From NCBI GenBank assembly GCA_023415475.1, contig JAEZKL010000176.1, positions 1-11,375 on the forward strand: a stretch of DNA of 11,375 nt, read 5' to 3'. The stretch comes from Bacillota bacterium. Lineage in GTDB: Bacteria > Bacillota > Clostridia > Lachnospirales > Lachnospiraceae. This document shows, piece by piece, positions 1 to 7,745 of this stretch. The notes beneath the pieces were generated by a model. It worked only from the letters and a program-made list of their open reading frames with translations. It made no database searches and was not told the DNA's origin. Within the stretch, counting starts at the first letter, position 1. Each line of letters starts with the position of its first letter. The translations under genes and the position numbers were made by a program.

Positions 1-1
1 G

Positions 2-631
2 GGAAAGGGCTTAACACCGGAGATGGAGCAGGCGATGGAGGCGGCCGGGGTACCGGATTGGTATATCTGGTCCTGTAAGCAGATCAAATACATGTTCCCC
101 AAGGCCCATGCAGCTGCCTATGTTATGATGGCCTTTCGTATTGCATTTTTTAAGGTTTATTATCCGAGGGCTTACTATGCGGCATATTTCTCAATCCGTG
201 CTTCCGCCTTCAATTATGAGCTTATGTGCCTGGGCAGGGATGTTTTGGAACAGCATATCGCCGATTATAAGAAACGAAGTAATACCTTAACCAAGAAGGA
301 GCAGGACACCTTCAAGGATATGAGAATTGTTCAGGAGATGTATGCCCGCGGCTTTCAGTTCTTACCGATCGATATTTATAACGCGAAGGCTCACGCTTTC
401 CAGATCATAGATGATAAGCTGATGCCTTCCTTAAGTACCATTGACGGACTTGGTGATAAAGCTGCTGATGCGGTAGTAGAGGCGGCTAAGCAGGGACCCT
501 TCCTGTCGAGGGATGATTTTAAGATTCGTTGTAAGGTCAGCTCGACGGTGGTAGATAATATGGCCAAGATGGGATTATTCGGTGAGCTTCCGGCTTCCAA
601 TCAGATGTCCTTGATGGATTTCCTGCAATAG
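2..631 (+). CDS. polC: DNA polymerase III PolC-type alpha subunit, C-terminal fragment (5' end outside window)
   Basis: This is the C-terminal part of PolC, the replicative DNA polymerase of low-GC Gram-positives. The frame is open to the left edge; the residues before the first internal Met read GKGLTPE, so ATG 23 is not the true start. Recognisable PolC segments are the KYMFPKAHAAAYVMMAFRI stretch, the following PRAYYAAYFSIRASAFNYE region and a C-terminal helix-hairpin-helix-like segment (IDGLGDKAADAVVEAAKQGPF) ending in SLMDFLQ. About 210 residues of a protein that is usually near 1,400-1,500 aa are present. The stop is TAG-type at 629-631 and there is no T-run terminator before the next gene, so readthrough into the LysE-like gene 60 nt downstream is possible. 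The identification rests on recall of the family and is secure. Confidence 0.95.
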   Translation, partial: GKGLTPEMEQAMEAAGVPDWYIWSCKQIKYMFPKAHAAAYVMMAFRIAFFKVYYPRAYYAAYFSIRASAFNYELMCLGRDVLEQHIADYKKRSNTLTKKEQDTFKDMRIVQEMYARGFQFLPIDIYNAKAHAFQIIDDKLMPSLSTIDGLGDKAADAVVEAAKQGPFLSRDDFKIRCKVSSTVVDNMAKMGLFGELPASNQMSLMDFLQ

Positions 632-650
632 AAAAAGAGTCGAGAAAAAC

Positions 651-669
651 TCGGTTACGACAGAACCGA
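651..669 (+). repeat. Short inverted repeat between polC and the LysE-type gene
   Basis: TCGGTT (651-656) and AACCGA (664-669) form a 6-bp stem with a 7-nt loop. Just upstream, CGAG-AAAAA-CTCG (641-652) can form a second, overlapping hairpin, so the two are mutually exclusive. No U-run follows, so this is not a standard intrinsic terminator. It lies 23 nt before the next start codon and could mark an RNA-processing or weak control site; no function is claimed. Confidence 0.4.
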
Positions 670-691
670 TCGAGGATAGGAGCGTGACATC

Positions 692-1306
692 ATGATAATA
701 AAGGGGTTTCGTTTTGGAATGCTGCTACAGCTAGCGGTTGGACCGATGTGTCTGTTGGTATTTCAGACCTCAGCCACAGCAGGGTTGCTATCAGGATTTT
801 TACTGGTACTTGCGATCACTTTCATTGATGGACTTTACATAGCATTATCAGGACTGGGAGTTGCGGCAATCATTAATCGAAAAAGTATAAAGCTTGCGAT
901 CAAGGTCTTCGGAGGTGCAGTTCTTATCTTCTTTGGAAGCAGTACGATAGCCGGAGCCTTAGGAAGTAACCTCCTTCCCTCATTCGCAGTCCTATCGGTG
1001 AGGGAAGAGGGCAATATCTTTCTCAAGGGTTTGATTCTGACGGCATCAAACCCTCTGACGATTATTTTCTGGAGCGGTGTTTTTTCCGGGCAGGTGATAC
1101 AGAATAGGCTGAATAGATCACAGCTGTTATTCTTTGGTTTAGGCTGTGTCCTGTCTACACTTAGCTTCTTAAGTGTAGTTGCATTCCTTGGGAATATGAT
1201 CAGCGGATTCTTACCGCAGATTATTATAACTGTTATGAACATAGTAGTCGGAATACTGTTAATTGGTTTTGGAATCAAGCTGTTCTTCACTAAAGATAAA
1301 AATTAG
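692..1306 (+). CDS. LysE/RhtB-family amino acid exporter-like membrane protein
   Basis: This is a predicted six-helix membrane protein of the LysE superfamily, whose members export amino acids or related small solutes. The 204-aa length is normal for the family. The N-terminal segment GMLLQLAVGPMCLLVFQTS contains the GP after the first helix that is typical of LysE proteins, and the central TASNPLTIIFWSGVF matches the family's conserved (S/T)NP-type segment. Hydrophobic stretches lie near residues 6-28, 35-58, 65-85, 105-127, 141-163 and 174-198. The chosen ATG has an AGGAG at 678-682 with a 9-nt spacer. It starts 60 nt after polC on the same strand with no obvious promoter between, so it may be expressed partly by readthrough. 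The exported substrate cannot be told from sequence; lysine export should not be assumed. Confidence 0.85.
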   Translation: MIIKGFRFGMLLQLAVGPMCLLVFQTSATAGLLSGFLLVLAITFIDGLYIALSGLGVAAIINRKSIKLAIKVFGGAVLIFFGSSTIAGALGSNLLPSFAVLSVREEGNIFLKGLILTASNPLTIIFWSGVFSGQVIQNRLNRSQLLFFGLGCVLSTLSFLSVVAFLGNMISGFLPQIIITVMNIVVGILLIGFGIKLFFTKDKN

Positions 1307-1334
1307 AAAAATCTACCTCGTGGTTTTGGATAAG

Positions 1335-1385
1335 ATTGATACGAAAAAGGGGAGTCCTTTCGTCATTATCACGAAATGTATCAAT
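1335..1385 (+). repeat. Nested inverted repeats downstream of the LysE-type gene
   Basis: ATTGATAC (1335-1342) is perfectly complementary to GTATCAAT (1378-1385). Inside this 8-bp stem, ACGAAA occurs at 1341-1346 and 1371-1376, and TTTCGT at 1358-1363 can pair with either copy. This gives two mutually exclusive inner hairpins. A further AATTG/CAATT hairpin follows at 1383-1397. There is no U-run on the + strand, so it does not look like a simple terminator. It may be the structured 3' end of the upstream transcript or the remnant of a small element. Confidence 0.5.
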
Positions 1386-1421
1386 TGGTAAAACAATTCA
1401 AAAAAAACATTAAAAAAGGGC

Positions 1422-1450
1422 TTGATTTTTTCCTTCGCATAGTGTAGAAT
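1422..1450 (+). promoter_or_regulatory. Sigma-A-type promoter of tRNA-Glu
   Basis: TTGATT (1422-1427) and TAGAAT (1445-1450) are separated by exactly 17 nt, a near-consensus vegetative promoter. The tRNA begins 16 nt after the -10 box, so the expected start point (about 1456-1458) leaves a short 5' leader, as is usual for tRNA genes. Confidence 0.75.
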
Positions 1451-1465
1451 AAGTCTTGTTCTTAA

Positions 1466-1537
1466 GGCTCGTTGGTCAAGGGGTTAAGACGCCGCCCTCT
1501 CACGGCGGAAACAGGGGTTCGATTCCCCTACGAGCTG
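1466..1537 (+). tRNA. tRNA-Glu (anticodon CTC)
   Basis: A full cloverleaf can be drawn. The acceptor stem is GGCTCGT/ACGAGCT with a terminal G-U pair. The D arm lies at 1475-1490, the anticodon stem is CCGCC/GGCGG with loop CTCTCAC (anticodon CTC at 1499-1501), and the T arm is AGGGG-TTCGATT-CCCCT. The discriminator base is G at 1537. The CCA end is not encoded. The CTC anticodon reads GAG, the rarer of the two Glu isoacceptors in many low-GC Firmicutes. It has its own promoter upstream and an intrinsic terminator 5 nt downstream, so it is a monocistronic unit. The three-gene cassette starts just after it, which is notable because tRNA genes are common integration points, although no duplicated tRNA 3' end was seen. 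Confidence 0.95.
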
Positions 1538-1542
1538 TTAAT

Positions 1543-1583
1543 AAAAAATCCGAAATTACCGGTTTGGTGATTTCGGATTTTTT
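1543..1583 (+). terminator. Intrinsic terminator of tRNA-Glu
   Basis: An 18-bp stem (1543-1560 with 1566-1583, one G-U pair) closes a 5-nt GGTTT loop and ends in six Ts. It includes the perfect arms AAAAAATCCGAAAT and ATTTCGGATTTTTT. The A-run on the left arm makes it a plausible bidirectional terminator. It insulates the tRNA from the following operon. Confidence 0.92.
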
Positions 1584-1626
1584 GATTCTATACTCTGTGA
1601 ATAGTCTATTATTATGTTTTAATAAA

Positions 1627-1655
1627 TTGACACAAATAATGGTAATGTTTATAAT
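1627..1655 (+). promoter_or_regulatory. Perfect-consensus sigma-A promoter of the three-gene cassette
   Basis: TTGACA (1627-1632) and TATAAT (1650-1655) are separated by exactly 17 nt, matching the vegetative consensus at all 12 core positions. The expected start point is near 1662, about 78 nt before the first start codon. Such a strong core promoter suggests either constitutive expression or strong control by a repressor or by the leader RNA. Confidence 0.85.
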
Positions 1656-1675
1656 AACTATATACATTTTAAGTG

Positions 1676-1732
1676 CAATATTAAATATATATTGTGAAAT
1701 ATTACCAAATTATTATACTAAAGTATAAGGAG
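1676..1732 (+). promoter_or_regulatory. AT-rich structured leader and ribosome binding site of gene A
   Basis: The leader contains CAATAT/ATATTG (1676-1681 and 1689-1694). GGTAAT at 1641-1646, within the promoter spacer, is complementary to ATTACC at 1700-1705. TTATAC/GTATAA (1713-1718 and 1723-1728) forms a hairpin with a TAAA loop. The 3' arm of that last hairpin runs into the Shine-Dalgarno AAGGAG (1727-1732), which sits 7 nt before ATG 1740. Folding could therefore modulate ribosome access. The arms are AT-rich and weak, so this is a suggestion only. Confidence 0.4.
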
Positions 1733-1739
1733 CAAGGCG

Positions 1740-4067
1740 ATGAAAGGTAATTATCAATATACCTACGAGTTTTCTTTTCTTCCCTTTGGATCCAATTTTC
1801 AAAGAGAGAAGTATTTACCGGGTGAGCTGTGGATTGATGTGGGAAGCTCGCTTGAAGATGGGGTTATCGATCACCATTACTCCGTGAGCCATTATGAATC
1901 TACGGTTGAAGCACTTTTAAGTAATGAGGGAAGAGAGGTATTGGAGCACCTTACACCGCAAAAAGATCGCGTACATATCTATCTGCATCGGGATCCGGAT
2001 TTGGATGCATTTTTCTCGGTATATCTAGTGATCTATTACTTAGAGCATGATAGAACTTTACCCTCTGGAACAGAGTTGATGAAAACCTATGTTTCGGATA
2101 TAGATACTGGAAGGTTTCTACTGGATGGCGAGAATTTTAGTCATCTATATGCTCTTGTTTCCGGTGTTCGTGAGGTTACCGGGCTTAGTAAGGAGGAAAC
2201 CTTTGATTTGTGTCTGGAGTTAGTTGAAACTGCAGCCACAAAGCTTGCTACAGAGGAGGACTTTTCCCTTTACACCAGTGATTTGACTCAAGGAAAAGAT
2301 TTGTTCAGAGAGGTTTCTTCCTCCCTTGCTCAGGATATATTAAAATATCAAGAAGATATTAAGAGTGGCAGCTGTATAGAAAAGATGGTTTTTCTTCCCT
2401 CGAAGGGTGAAGATGTCGTTAGCGACAAAGCGGTTAAAGGTTTGATTTGGTCTAAGGTGCCTGGCTGCATCTTTCATAAGATGTGGGCGAGAAGGAGCGG
2501 ATATCAATTAACGGTGATACCTCTGGAGAATTTCTGCTATTCGGATGGTGAGATCACGTATCCATGTACCAATGTTATCATCGCTCTAAATCCTGTGGAT
2601 GCTGACGGTAACCCGCAAAGTTATTCTTTATTGCCGATCGCCAAGTATTTAGAAGAATATGAACAGGAGTGCGAATTAAACTTACTAGGGGATAAGAATT
2701 CTGCAAAAAGAAATCACAGCCGACCTAGGGGGAATTCCTACAGTCATTTTTATGAGAAGCCTTTTCTTATAACTGGAGACCCGTGGTTTGTTAATAGTAC
2801 CGAAGACTTGGTAGCTGCACCGGGTAGTGGAAGCTTATTATCAATCAGACAGATCATTGATGTTGTATTAAATTTAGGAGAGTGTTATGTAAAGTCCTGT
2901 AATATGAAGATAATAACAGGCTTTTCCTTTGACAGATCCTACCTGACCCAAATAAATAGACTGATCGATAAATCCGGCTGGACCAGTTCTTTGCTTTCCG
3001 ATTATAACATTGATTATGAAAGCCTAAACTATATGTTGAAGGATTTTTCCAATTGGCATAAGAAAGGAAGCCGTTTTAAAATATATAAAAATCTAAAGTT
3101 TGATCAAACCACCTTAATTGTATATCAATACGGGGTTGGATTCATCCTTGAAGAAAGTAATTATGTATACGAAAAAGGGAAGCTGTTTCACTCATCCTAT
3201 GAACAGATACGAGATAAATATAGAGAGATCATTCATACAACAATTGGAGAAAAGGAAGCCAGTCATTATTTTGATTGCAATGATCGTGTTTTTCAACGGC
3301 TACATTTTATAGGGAAAAACATTTATTCTTCAGTTGATGTTGATTCCGCTATTTTAAACATGAAACGTTATGCCTTAAGCTATTATGCGAAAAAGCTCTG
3401 TAATTTTTTTGGAAACAATGATGCTTATATTTTGGATTTCTCATTAGATTCCCGAATATCCCTTGCATTTTCTTCCAGGGGAACTATTTTATTCACTGCC
3501 ACAGATCGTTATAGCGGAAATGTAATCGAAACAGAGTACCGCAATCATTTCGAAAAGGAATGGTTCTATCTGTACCTTACTGCTCTTCAGCAGAGGTATC
3601 TACTGACGGAAATTACACGTAAGCTGGTATCCATCGGTTATAGAAAAGCAAAGAAGGTAAAACAACTTCAGGAAACACTGATCACTTTCTATGGGAGTGG
3701 CTATTTTTCCACTGCATCCGATGATGAGCTATGTGAACAAATATTTCGATTTTATCTGGAAAAGTTGGAGGTTAAGGAATTAAAAGAAAATATCTCAAAT
3801 CATATTGCGGTTATCGATGAATATAATGAAAGTCACTCCATGCGAGCCTTTAATCAGCTGAATATGATAATACTGCCAGTAGTTATATTGTCCACAGTTT
3901 TTCAAACATCAATCATTCAGTTGCAACCATTGTGGCAAAGTGGCAGAGGAGCATTTGGACTTGCCTTTAATTCGGATTCTGATAATTTAGTCGCTTGGGG
4001 TCTCATGCTACTGCTATCCATAATTTTGTTTGCAATACTAATTATTAATGGGAAGAGAAGGAGATAG
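1740..4067 (+). CDS. Gene A: membrane protein with N-terminal DHH-phosphoesterase-like region and CorA-like C-terminus
   Basis: I do not recognise a named family; 775 aa. The N-terminus carries motifs of DHH phosphoesterases: LWIDVG (30-35) followed by VIDHH (42-46), then HRDPDLDA (83-90), then SDIDTGRF (119-126). In ordinary DHH enzymes the HxxPDxDA motif comes first, so the order here looks permuted. No DHHA1 GGGH-type motif was found. A conserved-looking segment ITGDPWF...AAPGSGSLLS lies around 343-368. The C-terminal part (about 610-705) looks helical and includes EYNESHS. It is followed by two membrane segments (about 707-727 and 748-771) and the basic tail GKRRR, a layout like CorA, although no GMN motif is present. 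Inferred role: a nucleotide-handling or nucleotide-sensing domain coupled to a membrane channel or anchor. It starts after AAGGAG and leads the operon. Both domain assignments come from motifs read by eye. Confidence 0.6.
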   Translation: MKGNYQYTYEFSFLPFGSNFQREKYLPGELWIDVGSSLEDGVIDHHYSVSHYESTVEALLSNEGREVLEHLTPQKDRVHIYLHRDPDLDAFFSVYLVIYYLEHDRTLPSGTELMKTYVSDIDTGRFLLDGENFSHLYALVSGVREVTGLSKEETFDLCLELVETAATKLATEEDFSLYTSDLTQGKDLFREVSSSLAQDILKYQEDIKSGSCIEKMVFLPSKGEDVVSDKAVKGLIWSKVPGCIFHKMWARRSGYQLTVIPLENFCYSDGEITYPCTNVIIALNPVDADGNPQSYSLLPIAKYLEEYEQECELNLLGDKNSAKRNHSRPRGNSYSHFYEKPFLITGDPWFVNSTEDLVAAPGSGSLLSIRQIIDVVLNLGECYVKSCNMKIITGFSFDRSYLTQINRLIDKSGWTSSLLSDYNIDYESLNYMLKDFSNWHKKGSRFKIYKNLKFDQTTLIVYQYGVGFILEESNYVYEKGKLFHSSYEQIRDKYREIIHTTIGEKEASHYFDCNDRVFQRLHFIGKNIYSSVDVDSAILNMKRYALSYYAKKLCNFFGNNDAYILDFSLDSRISLAFSSRGTILFTATDRYSGNVIETEYRNHFEKEWFYLYLTALQQRYLLTEITRKLVSIGYRKAKKVKQLQETLITFYGSGYFSTASDDELCEQIFRFYLEKLEVKELKENISNHIAVIDEYNESHSMRAFNQLNMIILPVVILSTVFQTSIIQLQPLWQSGRGAFGLAFNSDSDNLVAWGLMLLLSIILFAILIINGKRRR

Positions 4068-4069
4068 TT

Positions 4070-5863
4070 ATGATAGAATTAATTCATTATATCTTGCAAA
4101 AACCAATGATAAAAAATATGATTAAAATGGCAGTAGCTTATATCGTTTTTGTCATCTTGTTGGGTTCTGGAGATCCAATAAAAGCTTTATTGTACTTTTG
4201 TATTATCCAAATTCCTCTCTATCTGATAGCCAGATACTGCGTTCAAAGAAGCTTAATTTCTATGCTTATTTTTCTTGTTCTATATTATTTCTTGAAAAAT
4301 ATTATGGGGGATCCGGAAACCTTTAATTATTATTGGTACACTGGAAGAAGTGGTGGGGAAGCAATAATTAATCATGTATTTTTTGCTCCAGATATCGCTT
4401 TGAATACATTCCTAATCATTGCTCTCATAGCCCACTTCATATTGAAATATTCTAAAAAACCGGTTTCACAATATGCTGCAGAGCGAACCATCCGAAGTGT
4501 TAATTACTTCTGGTGGATACTTCCTTTATTTAGTGTAATAATACAACATAGAATGGAACTAAAAGCAATACTTCTTATCCTGCTATTGTTGATCATAATA
4601 CAATATTTTTATTATAAATATCATGCAAACAGAATTATAAAAAAAGCAGATGCTGATTCAGAAGCGAAGGAGATGATATTCTATACCTCCATGAATAACA
4701 TCTTATTAACCGATAACTCGGATTGTTTTATATCAATCGGTAAATTGCTCTTCGGTAATATTTTAGATAAAGTAGATCATCACCATATCCTTACCGATAC
4801 CATAAGTAAGATATACCGAATTTTTCCCTATGAATATTTGAAGTTTTCTAAAACATATCCATTTCAATATTCTGCTAAAAAATTTATCTTATACATTGAT
4901 TCTAAGGATCATTCCCTTTGTAACAATAAAAGATATGTGAATATGGTTCTAGATCATTTAAACCGGTTATTATCAAAAGAATTAGAAATAATGGTAATTT
5001 CTACAGCGAGCAAGAAATTTTTATCGAGTACCTACTTTGAAGACGAATTGGTAAAACACAAATTTGAATACAAGTGGTATCCTTCCCGCAAAGAAATCAA
5101 CTATCTTGATATAGAATATTTTATCTATTCCAAGGAAATGAATGATACGGAAAAGAAGATTAGGCAGTCAATCTGGGATTTAAATGCATCCCTCCCGGAG
5201 GAAAGTAAATTCGATTTTCTTCATTATCAGTTAAAAACGATTCATAAAGCATTTAATGCTACAGAATTATTCTACCAATTGCTTCGTATCATTGAATTCA
5301 TTTTACATTACCGAGCAATATACGTATTAAGTATATCGGATAAAGAAACGATACAGAACTTTAATAGTTTTAGTATGGGTGGATGGGCAAAACTGCAATA
5401 TAGATTGGATCAGACTGCACCGAAATATATGGAAGGAGATCCAGTCCATCAAGCATATCTAACAGTGCTAACTTTATTAAAGAAACAAAAATTACCGAAT
5501 AGTTGTAAATATGATGATGTTATTCAGGCGGTTATAGAGCTTCGAAATAAGTATCTGGGGCATGGTTCCATTACTTATTCCGTTTCGGATCAACTTTTGG
5601 AGGCCTTAATGGAGTTAACCAAAGAAATCGTACTAATGTTTCAACACGATGTCAGTAGACTAAGTCCATCAACATACATAATAACAAAGGTTGATAATAA
5701 AGTGAAAAAAATTCCCTGCTATTTAGAGGATGATAGCCTTTTGTCATATTGGATTCATGATGAAGAGGCTAAATTTGAGGAATATCTTAATTACAAAACT
5801 GGACTTGTTACAAGAAATGGTAATGCATTTACTATTATGTTGAATATGGAGGGGGGATTATAG
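4070..5863 (+). CDS. Gene B: multi-pass membrane protein with C-terminal HEPN-like domain
   Basis: No named family recognised; 597 aa. About six hydrophobic segments lie in the first 185 residues (near 16-32, 38-55, 60-78, 103-125, 145-160 and 164-184), followed by a soluble region presumed cytoplasmic. A middle section with a strand-like FILYID segment leads into a helical C-terminal domain carrying R492-N-K-Y-L-G-H498 followed by GS. This matches the RNx4H (Rx4-6H class) active-site motif of HEPN RNases, and a helix follows it as expected. Gene C has the same architecture and the related motif RNKVIAHGS, so the two look paralogous. The start codon lies 2 nt after gene A's stop, with AAGGAG (4058-4063) inside gene A, so translation is probably coupled. 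Codon use is strongly AT-biased. Inferred role: a membrane-tethered RNase subunit. The motif could also belong to a non-catalytic HEPN domain. Confidence 0.6.
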   Translation: MIELIHYILQKPMIKNMIKMAVAYIVFVILLGSGDPIKALLYFCIIQIPLYLIARYCVQRSLISMLIFLVLYYFLKNIMGDPETFNYYWYTGRSGGEAIINHVFFAPDIALNTFLIIALIAHFILKYSKKPVSQYAAERTIRSVNYFWWILPLFSVIIQHRMELKAILLILLLLIIIQYFYYKYHANRIIKKADADSEAKEMIFYTSMNNILLTDNSDCFISIGKLLFGNILDKVDHHHILTDTISKIYRIFPYEYLKFSKTYPFQYSAKKFILYIDSKDHSLCNNKRYVNMVLDHLNRLLSKELEIMVISTASKKFLSSTYFEDELVKHKFEYKWYPSRKEINYLDIEYFIYSKEMNDTEKKIRQSIWDLNASLPEESKFDFLHYQLKTIHKAFNATELFYQLLRIIEFILHYRAIYVLSISDKETIQNFNSFSMGGWAKLQYRLDQTAPKYMEGDPVHQAYLTVLTLLKKQKLPNSCKYDDVIQAVIELRNKYLGHGSITYSVSDQLLEALMELTKEIVLMFQHDVSRLSPSTYIITKVDNKVKKIPCYLEDDSLLSYWIHDEEAKFEEYLNYKTGLVTRNGNAFTIMLNMEGGL

Positions 5864-5864
5864 A

Positions 5865-7745
5865 ATGTTATATTCCAAAAGAATTAGTATCATATATTCC
5901 ATAGTAATTGTATTTATGTTTATACTATTCGCTTTTCTTGAAGAATCCGAGAGTATCTTATTTATTATGGAAGCTGCCAGTATGGCAGGGTTACTTCTAC
6001 TGGAAATTGGGTTGCCTCCCATTTTAAAGGGTTTCATAAAAAAGAAACAAAGTAAATTCGAAATATTGAACTCTGAAACATATATAAAAAACGATGCAAA
6101 TTATATTGCTTATAAGATTCTTTTGTATGGGATGCCATTTTTTACGGTAATAAATCTAAAGTTTTGGTATGATCAGCTATATGATGATACAATGGAACTA
6201 TTGCGATTTGTATTAGCAATTACTATTTTTCATATCATATGGAGGATAATAAAATCTGTCATCATATTGCCGTACTACATACATTTGAAAAAAAATGTAA
6301 AATGTATTAATAAAACAATTAAAATCTACCAGGGATTAATTAAGGGTGAACTTCCCGACCTTAATAAACAGTTAATTCTCTTTATTAATCATGGAAAATC
6401 AAGGTCCACTCAAGGCGTCAATCATCTGTATTTTAAAGGCAGTAACAACACTTATTTACTGAATGAAGATGAGATATTAAGAATACTTCGGAATAAGCCA
6501 GAGCATAAAAGGCTTTTATCGGAACTGATTTCATGCTATTGTTATCTTCTGGAGCCTAGCAGTAAAGAGGAGTATTATAATGAACTGGATCAAATATATG
6601 AAGATGTCTTTGTCAAATCAGCTGGTGGATTCAACAAACAGGTTATTATCTTTAATTATTCGGATCAGGAGGAGCCTATTAATATTCCTTCCAAGTTTAA
6701 GACAATATCAGCAATTAAGTTTTGTCCGATAACATCAACGGAAGAGATTACGGAAGTTAAAATACGTATTCTGTTAGAAAAGGAACAAGGTAATATTGAA
6801 AGGAATACGGATCTTTCCACCAACATGAATATGGGTAATCTTCTACATAAAGATGATCCCAAAGATACAACTAATTTCAAAGTATATTTTGAAAACAGCA
6901 ATTATTTTCTTGATCAAATTAACTGCTATGGAGAATATAACACACAGTTTCAATTTGAAAATGATGAATTACGGAATTTCTTTAATAGTGCAGTGACTTT
7001 CCAAAATCCGATCCAATCCATTATGGCTTTAATCGATTATATAGAAATTATCTTACGATTATCAGCTTATTATTATGGGAAGAAGGAATTTGACAAAACT
7101 TTAGAGGAACGAATTGAAAAGGAAGGACCTCAGGGAAAGAAAAGACTATATCATGAACTGTTAAATAATAATACAGAGAATAAAAAACGCATGGAAATCA
7201 TTCCTTCTGATTTATTTAGTATAGGATATGAAATCTGGAAAGCAGTCAAGGAAGAGGATCCGTTATACCAGAGCATTCACCATAAGTCCTACCGGTACAG
7301 TAAAATGTTACAACCAATATTTAATGCAGTAGGCGACTTCATCTATGCTAATTTTGAAGGCTACATGATTAACTTTCTTGGATTGGTAAGAACCGTTAAT
7401 CATATTCGTAATAAAGTTATAGCCCATGGTTCCTTACAGACTTCCATTCTCTATCCGGTATGGTGTATGCTGTTTTATTCCGCAGTCGCCTTAACGGAAT
7501 TTCTGGGTATAGAGGATATGAAAATAGATTTTGCAGAGGGAACCTATTGGGTTAGCTATATTGGGAATGATAAAAAAATTTCTATGGGGAACCTGGTAGT
7601 TAATCGGAATAATTATCCCTGCCTTGCCTGGGATATGCAATTGAAAGAAACCAGCAGTGGTTTTAAGTACTCCTTAAAGTATATCAATTTCTTTGAAGGA
7701 GAGATGATTAAGCCGGAACATTTTAGTGAGAACTTTGATTTATAA
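5865..7745 (+). CDS. Gene C: membrane protein with C-terminal HEPN-like domain, likely paralogue of gene B
   Basis: No named family recognised; 626 aa. Hydrophobic segments near residues 7-25, 31-53, 84-102 and 112-135 suggest about four membrane passes. A large soluble part follows, with a strand-like VIIFNYSD segment in a position comparable to FILYID in gene B. The C-terminal helical region has R515-N-K-V-I-A-H521 followed by GS, an RNx4H HEPN-type motif. A second shared feature is a DP-[VL] segment upstream of the motif (GDPVHQAYL in B, EDPLYQSIH in C). After the motif both proteins have a helix and a 60-80 residue strand-rich tail. Its ATG is 1 nt after gene B's stop, with a purine-rich GGAGGGGGG (5848-5856) as ribosome binding site. 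HEPN RNases usually work as dimers, so B and C may form a heterodimer; this is inference. Confidence 0.6.
   Translation: MLYSKRISIIYSIVIVFMFILFAFLEESESILFIMEAASMAGLLLLEIGLPPILKGFIKKKQSKFEILNSETYIKNDANYIAYKILLYGMPFFTVINLKFWYDQLYDDTMELLRFVLAITIFHIIWRIIKSVIILPYYIHLKKNVKCINKTIKIYQGLIKGELPDLNKQLILFINHGKSRSTQGVNHLYFKGSNNTYLLNEDEILRILRNKPEHKRLLSELISCYCYLLEPSSKEEYYNELDQIYEDVFVKSAGGFNKQVIIFNYSDQEEPINIPSKFKTISAIKFCPITSTEEITEVKIRILLEKEQGNIERNTDLSTNMNMGNLLHKDDPKDTTNFKVYFENSNYFLDQINCYGEYNTQFQFENDELRNFFNSAVTFQNPIQSIMALIDYIEIILRLSAYYYGKKEFDKTLEERIEKEGPQGKKRLYHELLNNNTENKKRMEIIPSDLFSIGYEIWKAVKEEDPLYQSIHHKSYRYSKMLQPIFNAVGDFIYANFEGYMINFLGLVRTVNHIRNKVIAHGSLQTSILYPVWCMLFYSAVALTEFLGIEDMKIDFAEGTYWVSYIGNDKKISMGNLVVNRNNYPCLAWDMQLKETSSGFKYSLKYINFFEGEMIKPEHFSENFDL

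Noticed and set aside
1456..1728. Open frame of 90 codons across the tRNA region
   Set aside because: It runs through the tRNA-Glu and its terminator and has no ribosome binding site; it is a chance frame.
3118..3312. Small + strand frame inside gene A, and antisense frames inside polC, the exporter, gene C, DUF3842 and the transporter genes
   Set aside because: They are shadows of well-supported genes and have no start signals or family features.
1740..7745. CRISPR-associated origin of the cassette
   Set aside because: No repeat-spacer array, no Cas motifs and no cyclase in the window; only the DHH/CorA parallel suggests a link.
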